Shown: positions 30,508-42,085 of the stretch, one piece after another
Layout of the letters: every line of letters starts with the position of its first letter
Position numbering within the stretch: position 1 is the stretch's first letter
Source: Blasia pusilla
Lineage: Eukaryota > Marchantiophyta > Marchantiopsida > Blasiales
Assembly: GCA_050084515.1 (NCBI GenBank)
Contig: CM114274.1
Location: 1,922,001 to 1,986,000 of the forward strand
DNA: 64,000 nt
Direction of reading: 5' to 3'
Position numbers and translations under genes: made by a program
The notes under the pieces: model-generated
Told to the model about the DNA's origin: nothing
The model's input: only the letters and a program-made list of their open reading frames with translations
Databases searched by the model: none

Positions 30508-31320
30508 CTTACTCTCCTTGAACGTAAATCATTAATGTTGCGAAAGCGTGCGTTCAGTAAGACACGCTCTTAATCAAGATATGCACCCAAATACGCACTC
30601 ACATTAGTTGGGTCTGGGTCAATCATCGTTCTAACTCTTCGAGTTTTTTACTAGGCCTTTCATCAAGCTCAACCTTCCTTGTTTCACGGTTTACAAAATA
30701 GGCAAGTCTTTGAAGACTTGGAACAAACTTTATGGTCGGTTCGGGAACCTAAAACAACGTTTGAATGTCTAGGGGTGCCAAATGTCCAATGGAAATCCAA
30801 TGAGTCCCTAACCGTGAGTCACAAGAATGAATTGCATGTTGGAATCCAATTGTGGCTTACAAAATCCACTCCCTTGGATCAAGTTTGGGTGTCGAGTTCC
30901 AAATCCAAACTTCCATTCCATCCTGTGCCCTTGAGATGCCGTTTAGTGCTCAAAGCGGGGTTCATATTCCAAGAATCCTTGGAGATACTCCTCCTTACTA
31001 GTACTTATGGGGATCTCTGCCCTTCCCCTAACTTTAGGGAAAGACAATCGAGTCCCTCAAATTAGCCTTCAAACCAACTGCTCTCACCATTATTTTTGGC
31101 TAATATCTCAGCTTATACTGATGCGTTTGCTTAGATCTTTTGTGTATTGGGAGTGTCTCACCACAAGCTTTCCAATGCCACCTTATGCGTCCCAAACTCA
31201 TATTGAAACTAACTTTATGGTCCGAAACACAATGAAAATCCCCGAATGCTAGTCGTGTTCCAAAAATGGTTCTCACCTCTTTAGCAACCAACCTTCCTAG
31301 ACTCAACTTCACTCCCAACA
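30508..31320 (-). repeat. Element II 5' LTR, remainder
   Basis: Continues the LTR interrupted at 24821. Near its right end it has lost roughly 190 bp relative to the 3' LTR. It ends CAACA and is followed by the ATTGG target duplication. Confidence 0.85.
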
Positions 31321-31990
31321 ATTGGACTTGTTTCGAGTTTTGGATTGGGAGTTCCATTTTGAAATGGAAGTCCCAAAATGGGAATGAAATGGATCGGGAG
31401 TTCCATTTCGTTCCCTTGAGTTGTGCTGCGACGGCCAAAGTGGGGTTCGAGACTCAAGCATCCTTGGAGACCTTCCCCCTTACTAGTACTTTTGGGGATT
31501 CCCGCCCTCCCCCTACCTTTGGAGAAGAGACACCCAGATCCCTCTTTTTGGCCCCGACCAAACTCCCTATGGAGTCATTTTCGGCTTATATCGCAACCTC
31601 TACTTGAGCATTTTCTAAGATCTTTGGTGTGTTGAAACCAAATCCTCATAAGCTTTCCAACCCCACCTTACTTTTCTTGGATGTATCTCAAGATCTAAAT
31701 ATATGTTCAAAAATATAGTTGAAAACCCCAAATACTAGCCATGTCCTAAGTTTGGTTCTTACCCCTTGGCCACGTCTCATCTGAGACTCGACTCCTCTCA
31801 AGTCTAGATTCATGTTTGGTTGGGGTTTTCTAGTTGCAAGCATAGACGCATGGAACACTCAAAAAGCTTGCCTTGCTTGCATCTCATACTTGTGTTTCAT
31901 AAGTTGTCTCTTCTTGAGACCTCTCTCTAGCATAAGCCCGCTAGAGTTCAGATGTTGCAGTTGGCGCTCATTTGGTTTTGAGGGTACCCT
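31321..31990 (-). repeat. Element III LTR, right part
   Basis: Continuation of the LTR interrupted at 18650. Similar to the element I LTR from about 6336 on (ATTGGACTTG), running to the ...TTTGAGGGT end. Confidence 0.75.
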
Positions 31991-32665
31991 CATATTAGAA
32001 TGCCCTCATCAATGGAAATCTTCCAATATCAAGTCTTTTGGGAAGCCAACCACTTAACATCAAATTATATTCTAGTACCTAACCCAAAATTCCTCATTTG
32101 GCTCAAGTCTTAAGTCATTGTGTGCAACGGTTAGCACCATTTAGCATCTCCTCTTTGATAAGCCTAGATCAATTTTTTTGCCACCAATCTAACCTATCAA
32201 ATAAGTTTGCTACCTAAGACTTCTCTAGCTTATATCTCATAAAGATCCCACTTGTTTACATAGTCCGCAAGTCATATTACTTTTGGATCGCTCTCGTATT
32301 TGACTTAGGCGCATCACTAAGTTCACTCATGCACTCCCAAATGAGATCACCCCAAGCCCCAAGACAGAGTGATCTGCCCCGCCGACGTTAGGGTGAGCCC
32401 GAGTGTCAGTCACCCAACACTTGGTCATGTTCTAGGTGCTTATTGAATACAAGCTTTCACCTCAAATACCCATTTTCTATCCTCTTTACTTACATCCTTA
32501 GCACATGAGGAACTACTCATTGCCATCCACTGCCAAACACAATTTGCAATTAACACAAGCATCAAATATCCAAATCTTTGCCTTCCTTTATTGTAACACT
32601 AGCCTGTTCTAGTCACAATGGCCTTTGGCCCAAGCTTCCTACGGTCACAAGTCATGTCCTTAGCT
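31991..32665 (-). other. Element III 3' untranslated region, truncated
   Basis: Matches the 3' regions of elements II, IV and VI up to the point where the chromodomain would end, then stops. The rest of element III is gone. Confidence 0.7.
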
Positions 32666-32692
32666 ACTCTAGAGGAGCGGTAAGAGGACATG

Positions 32693-32722
32693 AAGAGAGG
32701 AGAGAGGAGAGAGGAGAGAGGA
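32693..32722. repeat. GAGAGGA microsatellite
   Basis: Short purine-rich tandem repeat at the truncation point of element III. Confidence 0.8.
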
Positions 32723-32883
32723 AACTATTGTCAACCCAAAGAGATCATTTTTTTGAGATAGTTAAAGAGAGTTTCCTATAGGTAAAAGAGAGCTTCCTAT
32801 GGGTTGAAGAGAGGGAAGACAAATTTGGATGATTTTTTTTAATGTTATCTTTTCTTAGTCCCTCCCACAAACTTTTTTTTCTT

Positions 32884-33820
32884 TGTCGTGCACATACACA
32901 TTGCTACGCAACATACATCGCATCGGCAAACATAAACACAAACGTACACAATTCTCTGCTAACTCATGGAATACACACAAGGAGATGAGAAGTACCAAAA
33001 TATCTCCAATATTTCAAATCTATCACAATACAAACCGAGAGTACTCGCATGCAGCAATCAATCCCTATACTCAATATCTAATGAAAATCGGGTAGCGCTT
33101 GTGCGCGTCATTCTCTTGTACAAAAAATTGGCAAAGAAAATAGCAAAATCGAGCAGTTCTTCCTCCAGTGAGCACTTCCATGAGCCGTTGAATGGGAAAC
33201 ACGGTCCCCAACCTACACCAATAGCAAATGACCAGCGAGCTCCTCCTCCAAAGCTCCGCACAAACACGTTGTTCGGTCAACACTCACACTATATGAGAGT
33301 GTCTCCCTCCTCTCATATAGTACCTTCTTCACTTGCTTCTCTCTGGAGACATCCCAGTCTCAAGCTCCGTCCAACCAAGGCGCGGGGTCTATGGTCGCAA
33401 GGCTACAACAGGCACTACTTAATGAGTACACTCTCTCTCTCTCTTATTTTGTTGTAGCGGGTCAAGGGCCAATTCCCAAAGTGATAAGTCAACTATTTAA
33501 AACCGGCCAGTAACTTACCTAAAATAGTAAGTTTCTCAATATGGCTCCAAATGAGCCGAAACGAAGGGAAAACATGCTCTCTTAGGTTACCCGTGGCCTC
33601 AACAGGGCATCCTCAACCTCCTGTGGTTATCCTCCAATATTTTTTAAGGCGCTCTAGTAGATCTCGTCGATCTATCTAAAGAGATGTGATAGTTGTTGTG
33701 TGCATACACATCGCTACACAACATACATCGTTGTCTTCGAACATACGCACAAACATACATGATCTCATGCTTACTCATGGAATACACACAACGATATGAG
33801 AAGTACCAAATATCTCCAAT
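32884..33820 (-). repeat. G2 copy B LTR region
   Basis: Starts TGTCGTGCACATACAC. The last segment, 33694-33820, repeats the first (shared blocks CATACACATCGCTAC-like and ATGAGAAGTACCAAA). The tract TAGGGGGACGA (minus strand, near 33821) follows on the internal side. Related LTR sequence is at 1455-1606 and 40440-41095. Confidence 0.7.
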
Positions 33821-34005
33821 CGTCCCCCTATTTGGTGGTTAGGTCCCTCTAACTCCATATAGCCATCTATCCCTACCTATCATGATATACATCTCTCAAA
33901 TGCTAAAAGAAAAAAGGTTGGGTGCTCATGTGGGCCCATTGTTAGTCGCTTATTGTCATCCATGTCACAAACATCAGTTGGAATCTATGACTACCTACTC
34001 TATGT

Positions 34006-34140
34006 ACATCTGGGGCACATCCATTGTCCCTGAGGAACTCTCGTGAGAGGTGGCGTCAGACATACCATATGCCATCCTCTTGAACGTCCATCACAAACTA
34101 GCATAGTAGCTCCACCACGGACAAAAGCACACAATATATA
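34006..34140 (-). pseudogene. PHD finger, G2 copy B (degraded)
   Basis: Reads LCAFVRGGATMLVCDG followed by RSRGWHMVCLTPPLTRVPQG and WMCPRC. The first ligand Cys is Tyr and the fourth is Arg, so two of eight ligands are lost. The TPPLTRVPQG segment is even closer to the general PHD pattern than in copy A. It is preceded by NCAPCHLPNIDG, as in copy A. Confidence 0.85.
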
Positions 34141-34230
34141 TTGCAAGCTTGCAAGACCTACACCTAAGCTCAGATCAATTATACCATCAATGTTAGGAAG
34201 GTGACATGGTGCGCAGTTGCGCACATGGTC

Positions 34231-35350
34231 CTACCAAACCAAACCATCGCGTCCCTCCACCAAGAGAACACCATATAACAAAACCTCACGCACTGTCAAG
34301 ATGTTGCGCTCTCTAGTCACATCCAATATCGTGGGTGCAAGTAGACATAGTCTCCCTGATGAAGCCTCCGGATAGTGTCTATTGCAAGTAGACATAGTCT
34401 CCTTAATGAAACCTCCGGATTGTAGGTCGATAACCACCTCCCTGAATAGTCGCATACCTCAAAGTATCCCAATGTTGCGCAATATTTAAGTTATCAAACT
34501 CCATGGGCATCACTCTCCTAAATAACTCAACCCTTAGAGAACATGCTTGCATCCATACATCAAAGTCACGTCGGTTAAACACCTTACCAACATCTTGATG
34601 AATGGCCGCAGGTAACTCCGACTTTCGACCATAAAGCAACAAGTATGGTGAGATAGACGCAAAGGATGCCTGCCTGTTGAATCTGTACTCCGTCGCCAAC
34701 CATGGAAGCTTGAGGTGACCTCTCTACAAGCCACACTTACGTTAATCTCTCTTCATTGTCTTCACAACCCTCCCCGTTTGTCCATCCGCCTCATGATGAT
34801 CTCGCGAAGTGGTGCCGTGGTTGATAAACTCGTAATCACACAAGGCGTGAAACTCTTGGCGAAACTCCATAACATGGTCTGCCAACACCTCAACTAGTGT
34901 GTTGTTATGACTCATCACTCTATCTAGGAAAGCATATGCTACTCCCTCACTTGCTTTGTTATGCAATGCAACCAACTTTATCCATTTTAAGAAGTGCTCG
35001 ACCATCACCAACACATAATGACTATGGCGCTTTGTGAAAGGTAAAGGTCTTGCAAAATCCAAGCCCCATCTATAGCCTAAACCCATGATAAAAAAGTGGA
35101 TGCAATTATGGAGTTGGGGCATTGAACAATGTTTTAATCCGATTAGATTCCAGGCATCTAGCAACAAACTGCTCAACGTTAGTCTGCATACCTCGCCACC
35201 AATACTATATCAGGAGCAAGTTCTACATCCGTCTCACTCCAAAATGATCAAACTCCTCGTGGGCATGACCCACCAAATGTGATCTTTGTTAAGCATGAGG
35301 CACTATACGTGGGCTATCATCCTCCCAAACTCATGTCCCCTCCCATTGGA
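34231..35350 (-). pseudogene. G2 copy B integrase
   Basis: 35176-34742 has the core start (YRWGLDFARPLPF with the first Asp, VEVLADHVMEF with the second and DHHEADGQTGRVV at the Glu position, now Gly). 34699-34231 has the C-terminal region (ISPYLLLYGRKSELP, EVLLYGVLLVEGRDGLVW). A tandem duplication of about 47 bp at 34337-34425 disrupts the region before the PHD finger. Confidence 0.8.
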
Positions 35351-35386
35351 ACGGTCTAGCTAGTTGTAGGATCCGATCCCTACTAA

Positions 35387-36125
35387 GTCTGTCCTCCACT
35401 ACTCACGAAGGCGCTCTACTAGATCTCACCAATCTATTCTAAAAGACATGATAACTATCGTGCGCATACACATCGCTACACAACATACATCGCTGTCACC
35501 AAACACACACACAAACACGCACGATCCCATGCTAACTCATGGCATCCAAACAATGAGATAAGAAGTACCAAAATATCTCCAATCGCCCCCCTAGTTGGTG
35601 GTTAGGTCCCTCTAACTCCAGATAGCCATCTATCCCTACCTACCATGACATACATCTCTCGGACTCTAAGAGCAAGAAGGCCAGGTGCTCATGTGGCCCC
35701 ATCGTTAGTCGCCTTTTGGTCATCCATGTCACAGACACAAGTTGGAATGTAGAACTACCTACTCTGTGTACATCTGGGACACATCCATCATCCTTGAGGA
35801 ACCCTAGTGAAAGGTGTCGTCAAACATGTCATATGTCATCCTCTTGAACATCCATCACAGACTAGCATAGTGGCTGCACCACGGGCGGACCCACACAACA
35901 TACACCGCAAGCTTGCATGAACTATTTCTAAGCTCAGTTCAACTGTACCGTCAATATTCAGAAGATGACATGGCACAAAATTACGCACGTGGTCCTTCCA
36001 AACCGTACCATCGTGTCCCTCCAAAAAGAGAACACCGGATGGCAAAACCTCACGCACTCTCAAGATGGTGCGCCCTGCAATCACATCCAACATTGTGGGT
36101 GCCGTCTGCTGCAAGTAGACATAGT
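35387..36125 (-). mobile_element. G2 copy C, 3' end only
   Basis: Joined directly to copy B. Holds a short LTR end (35387-35445), the repeated segment (35458-35583), the tract TAGGGGGGCGA (minus strand), a PHD finger and the integrase end (MLDVIAGRTILRVREVL), then breaks off. Same orientation as B. Confidence 0.85.
35770..35904 (-). pseudogene. PHD finger, G2 copy C (degraded)
   Basis: Reads CMLCGSARGAATMLVCDGC, then after a TGA where relatives have Trp, HMTCL, and after a second TGA, WMCPRC. All eight metal ligands are recognisable. One or both TGA codons look like TGG to TGA changes. Confidence 0.85.
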
Positions 36126-39100
36126 CTCCTAAATTTACAAGGGATCATATTATTAAAAAATATTTATTATAGATAAAGTTAGTCATCTATAATTTTTTTA
36201 TAATAACAAGAAGTTATTTTAACTCATAGCTTTTCTATATTATAGTTATTAAAAAAGACCCATGCCAAAGTTTCTCGTGTCAATATGCCTATCGGCCAAA
36301 TAACCATGAGCGATCGTCATTCATCCGTAGTATTGAGCGTTAGTGTTGAGTTATCAACCGCCAATTAGTATTGATTGCATTGTTAAGAATATTGCAAATA
36401 TCTTGTCATCAATCGCTATATTTAGACAAATTGTAGGTATCAACTAGAAATATAATATGACTCTCTAGCTGATGGGGTCGAGTTTGGAGTTTTTTTTTTC
36501 TTCTACGCCTTGTGATTGGATGTTGTTTGATGTCAATCGAGTATGATGTCGTAACGTTTGTAGTTGCAACATGTCGTGCGCCATCTTAGGACTCTCCAAC
36601 AAAGTCTCAACACTCTTGTCATAGCAGGTAATACATGGCCAACACACAACCCAAGTGAAAACATTGCTATTTCCACCAGTTCGGTCCCATGTAAGAGCTT
36701 AGGGCCAAGCCAAAAGATCATAACTCTATGATGTACTCCTTAACAGTTGTAAATCCCACCTCTTTACCTTAAGAGGCTGGAGAAACAATCTCCACTTCAG
36801 TATCACAATCCTATCGTCACCACACTAACCAAAACTCCTTCCATTCTCTTGAATGCTTTGAGTGGAGTGGCCAGTGGAACCCAACAAGCACACTCTACTT
36901 AGAAATCACATTCAAGAATGACCAGGGCAGCATAAGGTCCTCCAATGTGCTGCCTTGGACTAGTTGAATATATCAAGCAAATCCTCTAAAGCACACACAA
37001 CTCCTAACTGATGAAGTAGTGCAATCACCTTTTGCTCCTCACCGAGTATCTAGTGAGAGCTTGGATGTAGTTTTGAGTCCTTAGATAGAGTGTCCAGTGG
37101 CAATCCAACCAGCATATCTACTCAAGGCTCACAACTAGAGACTACTAAAACAACATAAGGCCATCCAATACGTTGTCTAATATAATCATCCACCCCCAGG
37201 GTAGCTTGAAAGGGCTGCAACTCTCTATTTGCTCAAACCAACACCCACATCCCTTCTTCTTCTCCTCTTACCTTGCTGGTCCTTTGTTCTCCCTCTTTGT
37301 TCAGGTAGTAGGAGACTTAACAGGCTGAGCCCATGGTCTTCTACCTCTAGTGAAGCTCAAGCATGACCCTCTTTCTCCACTCACTAATCTCTTATCACTT
37401 ACAAGACCTAGAAGTCCAGGTTGTCACACCCTGGAAGTAATCAATGATTGGTTTCAAAGGCCATACTTAGGTGGGCAGAACAACAAGCTTTCAAAGCACA
37501 CCTTGGAGGAGCACAATGTTGGAACCTAAGCTTGCATCTCCTCTACTGGTATAGCCTCTTGTCCACTCACTACACTTTTGAATGATTAGTTGAACCAGCT
37601 CCAAGAATCTCACTTCATCAAGCCCTCCAACTCATCACTCAATCATGCACAAACTCAGATACAGGGCAGTGGAGTGAAATCATTCCAAAGGGCTACTTTA
37701 TGTATATCACAAAGCCATCTAGTACATGGGAGACCTTCTTATTCTCAGCCCCTTCAAGCACACTACATACTACCTAGATCTGGGAGCACATACTCTGCTA
37801 GTTAGCTTGGCTCAAGAGATCAAGTGTCTACTAGCCAACAGCATGTATGCCCCCTATACTAAACCAAGCTTAGCACTTATAAGTGAAGCTGAGATCCCTC
37901 TACCTACTTGAGCTTCTCTGGAATTCTTGTCTTCTACCTTCCTACAAATATACCTCCTCCTAAGCATCTACTCCAAGGCATATAGTGCCTGAAATTTCTA
38001 CCTCATCTACTTCTGAACCTGCCCTATTTAAAGCCTCTTGACCAACATTGATGGCATAGGATCGACCTGTCTCTTGGACATGCTCGAAGGTAAGATCTAC
38101 CTCTATATTCTTCCCATGCTTGCTTCTTCTCAAGCTGGTTCGAGCCCTGCCCTCAGTTCACACCTCCACTTAGCTCCACCTGCACAAATCTTCCAGAAAT
38201 CACTCCTTGGATCCTCTCAGCTCCATAGATCTCTCCCTTGGATTCTCAAGCTTTCTGGCCTTCAAATGAGGTCCTCTAGGCTTCCATGAGTAAGCTTCTA
38301 GCCCAAAATAGTCCAAGCATTCGATCTCAACCTCCATTGACCTCTTCTTAGCCCCTTATTCTTCATTTCTTGGTCCTAACAATCAGTTCCACCTCCTTGG
38401 TTCGAACCATCCTCTACAACAGCAATCAAACACTCTATCTCCTTCATTGGATAACCTGGAGACTCCCTAGTGCCTACACCATCTCCCTTGGCTCCTCTAG
38501 GCTTGAGATCAATGGAGTGACCTGGTTGCATTATCACCTTGTACAATCTTCTTGACTTGTTCTTGGACAGCCTGCTACTGGGCCTTTCTCTTGCACCACC
38601 TCCCTCTATTCCAGCCTCCCCTCGAGCATCCTATGTGCCCAACCAATCATTTATAAGCTTGATTCAAGACCACAAACATATGAAGAGTCCAAGGGCAAAG
38701 ATATGCCACCACTCCTCTCAAGCATTGGTCCACCCAAGCCCTTGAAATCAGCCTACCTAGTTGTCCACTTTTCTGTCACCATAGCTTCCCAAGCTCAGCC
38801 CTCGTGGAGTATCCTATGCTCCTCATTACTTGCTGAACATTTTTGTGGGTGACCTCCATAGTGTAGAGCATCTCAAGGCGAAGCCATACCATCAATCAGA
38901 TCAAGATTTGGCTCACTAGTGCTCTAGGTAGTAGCCCTCGAATAGCCTGCCCTCCTATTTTCCAAAACTCCACATTCCTTGCCTTTCTAATCTATAGCCT
39001 AGTATCCAATGTCTTGATTTGAATGTATCATCTTGAAGATAATCCAAACACCTTTCTAACGAGCCTATTCAATCACCAAACCGATCAGCCAAGCTCCAGC

Positions 39101-39664
39101 CATCAACATTTGATTCTCCCCTCTATGCTGGCCACCAAAGCTCCAAGCTTTATCATGTGCCCCTCGAACTTCAGGCCTCAACACTTTCCTATTGACACTA
39201 TTATAACCTCACTCTATTGGCTAGTAAGTCCCCTCTAAAACTTCCCCTAACTTAGCCACCGCTTTAGTAGACCTACCAGTCTACGGTTATTCTAACTATG
39301 GTTAATTTAACTCTTGTTAGTCTAACTACAGCTGATCTATCCCCTAGTTAGACTTAAGAGGAGAGTGCTCACCAGGTTGCCTCACTATACCCTTCCTTTC
39401 TCCATCTAGGTTACCCTGGTTAAAGAGTACCTTGAGTTAAGAGCATAGGGTAACCCCAACTAACTACTTCTATCACCTAACTCATCCATTTAAATTGCAG
39501 ACTGTTGTTCTAGCTCCTTCCACTCACCTAACTAGAAACCCAAAAGTATCTAACACACATGGGAGCCACTTATGAAGGGGCGCACAACACTAGCTCTCCA
39601 TACCCAACAAGCCCAAATAGGCTTACGCGTGCAATCCTAGCATTAACTCTTCACCACTCTCTCC
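36126..39664. other. Intergenic, no recognisable gene
   Basis: About 3.5 kb. From about 37200 the plus strand is rich in C and T (CTCC, CTTC), with many short open frames and no family resemblance. A diverged direct repeat links about 36852-36957 with 37070-37179 (blocks GTCCAGTGG and CATAAGG). I see no LTR ends and no gene. Confidence 0.5.
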
Positions 39665-39995
39665 ATACCAACAAGCTCGAGTCTCATCTCGTTGACTCGA
39701 GTATGGGTTATGGCTCAAACCATCTGCATCCGAGTTGAGCATTCGAGGTCTATGAACTACTTGGAAATCATACTCCTACAACAATAGAGCCCTACTCGCA
39801 AGATTCCTTGTAAGCTTGCCGGACTCTATCAACCACTTCAGTGGTTGATGATCAGTTATAATGGTAAAGGGGTAACTGAATAAATTACACTTGAAATGTG
39901 TGACATCCCACAGTGCAGCCAAGTACTCATCCTCATACGAGCTATACTTTGCCCCTGCAACGTTGTTTGAGCGACTAGCATAAGCCTAAATTTGC
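39665..39995 (-). pseudogene. G2 RNase H fragment (copy D)
   Basis: Similar to 10380-10640 of copy A: YSSYEDEYLAALWDVTHFKC, TIITDHQPLKWLIES and EYDFQVVHRPRM. No other part of the element adjoins it. Confidence 0.8.
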
Positions 39996-40439
39996 TCAAA
40001 TTTGGTTTTTTATTCCACTCACTCCCATAAATCTTGGGTGAAGATCCACCAAAAACATTTTTCATTCACTTGCCTCCAAATCATAACTTTTCCTTAAGTG
40101 TCCATTAAAAACAACAAGCTTTATATTGTTCTACGTTCCTCTCAAAGAGTTATCCCCAAATTTTGAAATTACTCACTTATATGGTAGTTGTAGCAACCTA
40201 GCATAAATAGACATAACTTTATACTTTGGCATCAAAATTGTGCACAATATTTTTCATATAATGTTGTAATTTGTGATATGCAACATCAATAAATCATCTC
40301 TTTCATCTGACCTTCAATCTAAATTCAATTGGCAGCGATTGTCATACAGCCCATGGTGGCAAATCTTATGAAAATTTTGGCAACACTTTCGCTTTGGTTA
40401 TTTTCATAAAAAAATTAGAATCTATTACACTAGAAAACA
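39996..40439. other. Intergenic, nothing recognised
   Basis: AT-rich sequence between the RNase H scrap and a G2 LTR. Confidence 0.5.
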
Positions 40440-41095
40440 AAAAAACTCTTGCTCCAATAGCCCCATCACAACGGACATGATCCACGTACTTAAATTATAT
40501 TCAAAATTGGAGAACACTTTCGCGTGCACGAAATAAGTCACAAAATACACACAACTGAGTGGCTCTTGCTTCCGTGAGCATTCTCGTGACCCGCTAAACA
40601 AGGAACATAATCCCCAATGTAAAAAACCAATGAACAACTATCAAGCTCCCCCATTGCGGAGCTCTCAATCCTTCATTCTCTCTTTGTAAATCAAGATCAC
40701 TCCAATGGTGTACGCAATCTCAATCTCTCTTTCACGTCAAACCAAACCCACTCTCCTAATAAGAGGCTTGGGTTATTCACAAGGAAAGGAGGACCATAGC
40801 TTTGTTGTCTCATGCCTAGAGGTTCAATAAAAATAAAAAAGCTCGAAAGCTCCCTCTCATTGAAAGACTCATTTCCTCTCCCAAACTCTCCCCATAATAA
40901 CCTATGCTTGTAGGGTACCACTTTGGCTCTTGATATATTGCAAGGGATCAAGGGCTTCTTCCCAAAGTGGGAAATCAACTCTATTGTTAGTATGATCTTA
41001 CTCAACATTTCAAGTTCCTCGATATAACTCCAAATGAGCCCAAAAAAGGGGAAATATGATCTCTCAAGTTACTCAGGACCTTAATAATTAATCCT
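40440..41095 (-). repeat. G2 LTR copy
   Basis: Shares ordered blocks with the copy B LTR at 33090-33640: the GTGAGCA and CCGTTGAA-like segment, AGCTCC repeats, the TTCCCAAAGTG block and CTCCAAATGAGCC. Moderately diverged. Confidence 0.65.
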
Positions 41096-42085
41096 TGCTG
41101 TCCTTTGATCTCCTTGAAGGTGCCATAGTGATACTCGTTGATCCGTCCTAAAAGATGCAACACCATCTTTGGCTCCTCATCAACCAACGGTTCCTCTCTT
41201 TGTACATTCTTGGCACTCAACTCAAAGTTTTGGTGAAGATCCATATATCATCACCATCTTCAAGCGCCTAAGACTCATTTGTAACGCTATGTTCTTCCAA
41301 GCATCCATTCGCCATGTATATCCCAGGTTCATGATCACCAAGGATCAGCTCTCATACCACGTGTCATGCATATGCTCCCTTGAACACCAATCTTGTGTAT
41401 TACAAAATCTTGCATTCTTTAGGGCATGCTATCCTTATTCCTATATATCCAAACATACTCACATTAGCCACACTTAGGGCCAAGCATCCTTGCCCCTCAT
41501 GAGTCAAGGTCTCAAGCCACCCCTTAACCTCCTTAGACCTAGACACGATGAGATATCGACATCACCTCACTCTCTAAGGCATGCAATTCATTGAAGAATT
41601 GGAATACACTTCCTTGATGGTGTAGGGATTTGAAATGACGCCCACGTGCCTAATGGTCCCAACTTCCAGATGGACCTCGAATGAGTCTTTAACCTAGACT
41701 CAATATTTGAGCCACGGGTCAACATCCAAAATTGGCTTTCATAATTGGACTACTTGCATTTGGGTTAGTGTTAAAACCCCAAACCCAACCTCTGAATCTA
41801 TCATGTGCTCTTGGTTCAACCCCATCGTTTTGAAGGTGGGCTTCATGTTCTAAACACCTTTGGAGACCATCCTCCTTATATATAATTCTAGAGAAATCCA
41901 TCCCCTCTTGGGCCTCTTATTGTGTCACTCGACCCAAGCTATCATTTTGATAAAGCTGGGTCCATTTCAAGACTTTTCTTTGTTTTTTTTTTTCCCCTCT
42001 CGATATCTGTTGCATAAGAATTGGCTTATCACAAGCTTTCCAATACCATCCTCTTCATCCCAAACGCATGTTGAGTACAACCGTT
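41096..42085 (-). mobile_element. G1 element V, 5' end only
   Basis: Minus-strand fragment: leader, primer-binding site TGGTATGAGAGC (41348-41359), then an LTR starting TGTCATG at 41362 and running to about 42085, where similarity stops. The LTR is related to that of element I (CGTCCAACC-like and CTTTGGAGACC blocks) but clearly diverged. Confidence 0.75.

Larger units (their letters stand above)
18651..31320 (-). mobile_element. G1 Ty3/gypsy element II (hosts element IV)
   Basis: Minus-strand chromovirus inserted in the LTR of element III. The target duplication is ATTGG at 18646-18650 and 31321-31325. 3' LTR 18651-19648, internal region 19649-24805, 5' LTR 24808-24821 continuing at 30508-31320 after the nested element IV. 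Coding order from the 5' end is gag, nucleocapsid, linker, RT, RNase H, integrase, chromodomain. Confidence 0.9.
32884..35385 (-). mobile_element. G2 copy B, 3' end only
   Basis: Contains the LTR region (32884-33820), polypurine tract, PHD finger and most of integrase. It breaks off inside the integrase zinc domain and is joined directly to copy C. As in copy A, a terminal segment appears twice (32884-33010 and 33694-33820). The sequence between these copies differs from copy A, so A and B have distinct LTRs. Confidence 0.85.

Noticed and set aside
36126-39664. Pyrimidine-rich region considered as a coding or satellite block
   Set aside because: No regular period and no protein similarity; only a weak two-copy direct repeat.
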